Shown here one piece after another: positions 6,137 to 8,426 of a stretch of 8,426 nucleotides of DNA (positions within the stretch are counted from its first letter, which is position 1; the number at the start of each line of letters is the position of its first letter). The stretch is taken from the NCBI GenBank assembly GCA_903847655.1, contig CAINEG010000139.1:1-8426 (forward strand). The letters are read 5' to 3'. A program made the translations under genes and the position numbers. Under the pieces are notes generated by a model that ran no database searches, was not told the origin of the DNA, and saw only the letters and a list, made by a program, of their open reading frames with translations. The DNA is from an uncultured Bacteroidota bacterium (GTDB lineage Bacteria; Bacteroidota; Bacteroidia; Chitinophagales; Chitinophagaceae).

Positions 6137-8005
6137 ATGAGAGAAAAGTCATTAGATAACCTGCACGAATCTGTTCCTGTCCAAAATAAGCGTGGTTGGC
6201 GTAAGCTATTGGCATTTATTGGGCCAGCATATCTAGTGAGTGTGGGCTATATGGACCCGGGCAATTGGGCCACCGATTTACAAGGAGGTGCCAAGTTTGG
6301 CTATCAATTAATTTGGGTTTTATTACTCAGTAATTTAATGGCCATATTATTACAAAGTTTAAGTGCAAGATTAGGCATTGTGCGCAGATTGGATTTAGCC
6401 CAAGCCAATAGAGAAACCTATCCGCCCTTTATCAATTTCATTTTATATTTATTGGCAGAATTGGCCATAGCAGCCACCGACTTAGCTGAAGTATTAGGAA
6501 TGGCCATTGGTATTAAATTATTAACAGGAATGCCGTTAATGTATGGCACCCTAATTACCGTTTTTGATACTTTCTTATTTTTATTTTTACAACGTTACGG
6601 CATTCGTAAAATGGAGGCCTTTATATTAGTGCTAGTAGCCACCATTGGCTTTAGCTTTCTAATGCAAATGTTTATAGCCAAACCGGATTTATCTTATGCG
6701 ATTAAAGGGTTTATTCCTTCCAAATTATCACCTGAAGCCTTGTACATAGCAGTAGGTATTATTGGGGCCACCGTAATGCCGCATAATTTATACTTGCATT
6801 CTGCCTTAGTGCAAACCAGGAAAATTGAAAGAAGCAGCAAGGGTATTCGAAAATCTATTTGGTATAATTTTATAGATAGTGCGGTGGCATTGAATGCTGC
6901 CTTCTTTGTAAATGCCTCTATTTTAATTTTAGCTGCTACCGCATTTTTTTCTACAGGCAATACACAGGTGGCTAGAATTGAAGAAGCGCATGCTATGTTG
7001 GCCCCTTTGCTAGGATCTAAATTAGCCCCTATTTTATTTGCCATTGCATTAATTGCTGCAGGCCAGAGCTCAACAGTCACGGGCACATTAGCCGGACAGA
7101 TAGTAATGGAAGGTTATTTAAAATTAAGATTAAACCCTTGGATAAGAAGATTGTTAACTAGGCTAATTGCCATTGTACCAGCTATATTGGTCATTGGAAT
7201 AATGGGAGAAGAGCATGTAGATGAACTACTAGTGTTGAGTCAGGTTATTTTAAGTTTACAATTAGGTTTTGCTGTTATTCCGCTTATACATTTTGTAAGT
7301 GACAAAACCACCATGGGTGAATTTGTAATTAATTGGAAAGTGAAAACGCTGGCATGGTTAGTGGCAAGTATTTTAGTATTTCTAAATGGTAATTTAGTAA
7401 TTGGTTTTGTCACTAGTTTTTATAATGGTTCAGGGAATGGCTTAGTAAAGTTATTACTGATTGTGTTAGTACTTTTATTTTTAGCATTACTTATATACAT
7501 CATTGTTTTTCCTATATTTTTAAAAAGACATCATGCGAAGGTGGAAGAAGGGTTTCATGGGGAGATGATTGAATTAGATTGGTCACAGGAGGCGCCAGTG
7601 AATAAAATTGCCATTGCGGTTGATTTTTCCATCGCCGATGCAAAGCTTATTAAAACCGCTATTCAACATGCGCATCAGGCCACTGAATTTATTTTTATAC
7701 ATGTGGTAGAAAGTGCGACGGCTAAATATTTACAAGAATCAAGTGATGACATCGAAACCAGAAAAGACCAAGCAAGGCTGGATACCTATGCAAATGCTTT
7801 ACAATTAAAAGGCTATAAAGCCACTACTTATTTAGGCTATGAAAATAGGGTAAAGGAGATCGTTGGTATTGTAGATGCCTATGAGGCTAAATTACTAGTC
7901 ATGGGAGGCCATCGTCATCAAGGTTGGAAAGACTATATTTTTGGCGAAACCATTGAGTCGGTAAGGCATAAAGTGAAGATTCCAGTCTTAATTGTGAATA
8001 GCTAA
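6137..8005 (+). CDS. mntH: NRAMP divalent metal transporter fused to a universal stress protein domain
   Basis: The 622-residue inner-membrane protein is an Nramp (MntH) proton-coupled Mn2+/Fe2+ importer, followed by a Usp domain. Transporter part, about residues 24-464: TM1 carries the metal-binding DPGN (D40, N43). TM6 carries AxxMPHN (A211, M214, H216), whose methionine is the selectivity ligand for transition metals. The TM8 region carries the conserved [14 protein letters not shown] (308-321). I count twelve hydrophobic segments, the last at about 434-462 and followed by KRHHAK, so the C-terminus should be cytoplasmic. The Usp part (about 487-622) starts [10 protein letters not shown] (D496) and ends [18 protein letters not shown] (588-605) plus IPVLIV. 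Its nucleotide-binding glycine motif is only partly kept. A purine-rich stretch (GAAGGGG, about 6117-6123) lies somewhat far from the ATG. The gene is divergent from the lipoprotein gene and probably controlled from the 6063-6086 repeat. Confidence 0.93.
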   Translation: MREKSLDNLHESVPVQNKRGWRKLLAFIGPAYLVSVGYMDPGNWATDLQGGAKFGYQLIWVLLLSNLMAILLQSLSARLGIVRRLDLAQANRETYPPFINFILYLLAELAIAATDLAEVLGMAIGIKLLTGMPLMYGTLITVFDTFLFLFLQRYGIRKMEAFILVLVATIGFSFLMQMFIAKPDLSYAIKGFIPSKLSPEALYIAVGIIGATVMPHNLYLHSALVQTRKIERSSKGIRKSIWYNFIDSAVALNAAFFVNASILILAATAFFSTGNTQVARIEEAHAMLAPLLGSKLAPILFAIALIAAGQSSTVTGTLAGQIVMEGYLKLRLNPWIRRLLTRLIAIVPAILVIGIMGEEHVDELLVLSQVILSLQLGFAVIPLIHFVSDKTTMGEFVINWKVKTLAWLVASILVFLNGNLVIGFVTSFYNGSGNGLVKLLLIVLVLLFLALLIYIIVFPIFLKRHHAKVEEGFHGEMIELDWSQEAPVNKIAIAVDFSIADAKLIKTAIQHAHQATEFIFIHVVESATAKYLQESSDDIETRKDQARLDTYANALQLKGYKATTYLGYENRVKEIVGIVDAYEAKLLVMGGHRHQGWKDYIFGETIESVRHKVKIPVLIVNS

Positions 8006-8019
8006 AATCAGCTATTTTT
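7997..8019 (+). terminator. Weak intrinsic terminator-like hairpin after mntH
   Basis: A perfect 7-bp inverted repeat (AATAGCT 7997-8003, AGCTATT 8010-8016) with a 6-base loop is followed by T residues to 8019. It overlaps the mntH stop codon (8003-8005). The stem has only two G-C pairs, so it is weak. Its position between mntH and icd favours a terminator. Confidence 0.4.
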
Positions 8020-8033
8020 AATACTAGTTTTTG

Positions 8034-8042
8034 TACATTTGC
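8034..8042 (+). promoter_or_regulatory. Promoter -7 element for icd
   Basis: TACATTTGC matches the Bacteroidetes -7 consensus TAnnTTTG exactly, 19 bases before the icd ATG. No TTTG is found at the expected -33 distance, where the DNA is T-rich instead. This supports separate transcription of icd, downstream of the mntH hairpin. Confidence 0.45.
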
Positions 8043-8061
8043 AGACAAAATTTTATACACT

Positions 8062-8426
8062 ATGGGACAGAAAATTAAAGTAGCCAATCCAGTAGTAGAA
8101 TTGGATGGTGATGAAATGACCAGAATTATTTGGAAATTTATTAAAGACAAATTAATTCTTCCTTATTTAGAAATTGATATTAAGTATTATGATCTAGGCA
8201 TGGAGTACCGTGACGAGACCAACGATCAAGTGACTATTGATGCGGCCAATGCCATTAAACAATATGGAGTAGGTATTAAATGCGCGACCATTACCCCAGA
8301 CGAGCAAAGAGTAGAAGAGTTTAAGTTAAAACAAATGTGGAAGAGCCCTAATGGGACGATTCGTAATATTTTAGATGGTACCGTTTTCAGAGAGCCCATT
8401 GTTTGTAATAATGTACCTCGTTTAGT
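8062..8426 (+). CDS. icd: NADP-dependent isocitrate dehydrogenase, eukaryote-type (N-terminal fragment)
   Basis: The first 121 codons of a gene that runs off the right edge. It catalyses oxidative decarboxylation of isocitrate to 2-oxoglutarate with NADP+ in the cytoplasmic TCA cycle. The sequence is very close to the homodimeric IDH1/IDH2 class rather than the E. coli Icd class: [10 protein letters not shown] (residues 15-24), [16 protein letters not shown] (43-58), KCATITPDE (73-81), [18 protein letters not shown] (85-102) and GTVFREPI (106-113). S95, N97, R101 and R110 correspond to the isocitrate-binding S94, N96, R100 and R109 of human IDH1 (one-residue offset). The ATG at 8062 aligns with the start of the eukaryotic proteins. 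The catalytic Tyr and Lys, the metal-binding Asp residues and the NADP site lie beyond the window. The upstream neighbour is mntH, 56 bp away. This class of enzyme needs Mn2+ or Mg2+, but a regulatory link to mntH is not shown. Confidence 0.95.
   Translation, partial: MGQKIKVANPVVELDGDEMTRIIWKFIKDKLILPYLEIDIKYYDLGMEYRDETNDQVTIDAANAIKQYGVGIKCATITPDEQRVEEFKLKQMWKSPNGTIRNILDGTVFREPIVCNNVPRL

Noticed and set aside
6694..7086. Open frame of 130 codons on the minus strand inside mntH
   Set aside because: It lies wholly antisense to the strongly conserved TM6-TM8 region of the transporter and its translation has no recognisable domain. It is a shadow of the coding frame.
7899..8150. Minus-strand open frame spanning the mntH end and icd start
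   Set aside because: It crosses two firm plus-strand genes and their intergenic signals and has no family signature.

Overview
The window is AT-rich chromosomal DNA from a member of the Bacteroidetes, most likely of the Chitinophagaceae type. The evidence is a eukaryote-type NADP isocitrate dehydrogenase, a tandem DUF1080 protein beside a Tat-exported Gfo/Idh/MocA oxidoreductase, an NRAMP–universal stress protein fusion, TAnnTTTG-like promoter -7 elements and weak or absent Shine-Dalgarno sequences. The genus cannot be fixed from this window. No mobile element, CRISPR array, tRNA or rRNA is visible.

Layout. Positions 1-3279 (+) hold the end of an apparent sugar-use operon: the C-terminus of an MFS symporter, a secreted two-domain DUF1080 (3-keto-glycoside-cleaving family) protein, and a Tat-exported Gfo/Idh/MocA oxidoreductase, separated by only 28-29 bp. 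At 3276-3279 its stop codon overlaps, tail to tail, that of a compact GT35-family alpha-glucan phosphorylase (-). A 106-bp AT-rich gap with DnaA-box-like 9-mers follows, then a predicted lipoprotein of unknown function (-). A divergent 148-bp intergenic region holds a promoter for the lipoprotein and an imperfect DtxR/MntR-like inverted repeat. It leads to the Mn/Fe transporter MntH with a C-terminal Usp domain (+). A small hairpin and a promoter -7 element then precede the start of icd, which runs off the right edge.

How the genes fit together. The first three genes make a plausible oxidise, cleave and import module: the periplasmic dehydrogenase makes 3-keto-glycosides, the DUF1080 protein breaks the glycosidic bond, and the MFS carrier takes up a product. 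The phosphorylase (glycogen or maltodextrin), mntH (metal uptake) and icd (TCA cycle) look like separate housekeeping units.

The main oddity is the phosphorylase. The lysine that normally binds pyridoxal phosphate in GT35 enzymes is a threonine (T451), while neighbouring catalytic motifs are kept. Other points are a large insertion in the last periplasmic loop of the MFS carrier, a degenerate Rossmann glycine motif in the oxidoreductase, and the possible metal-responsive operator upstream of mntH.
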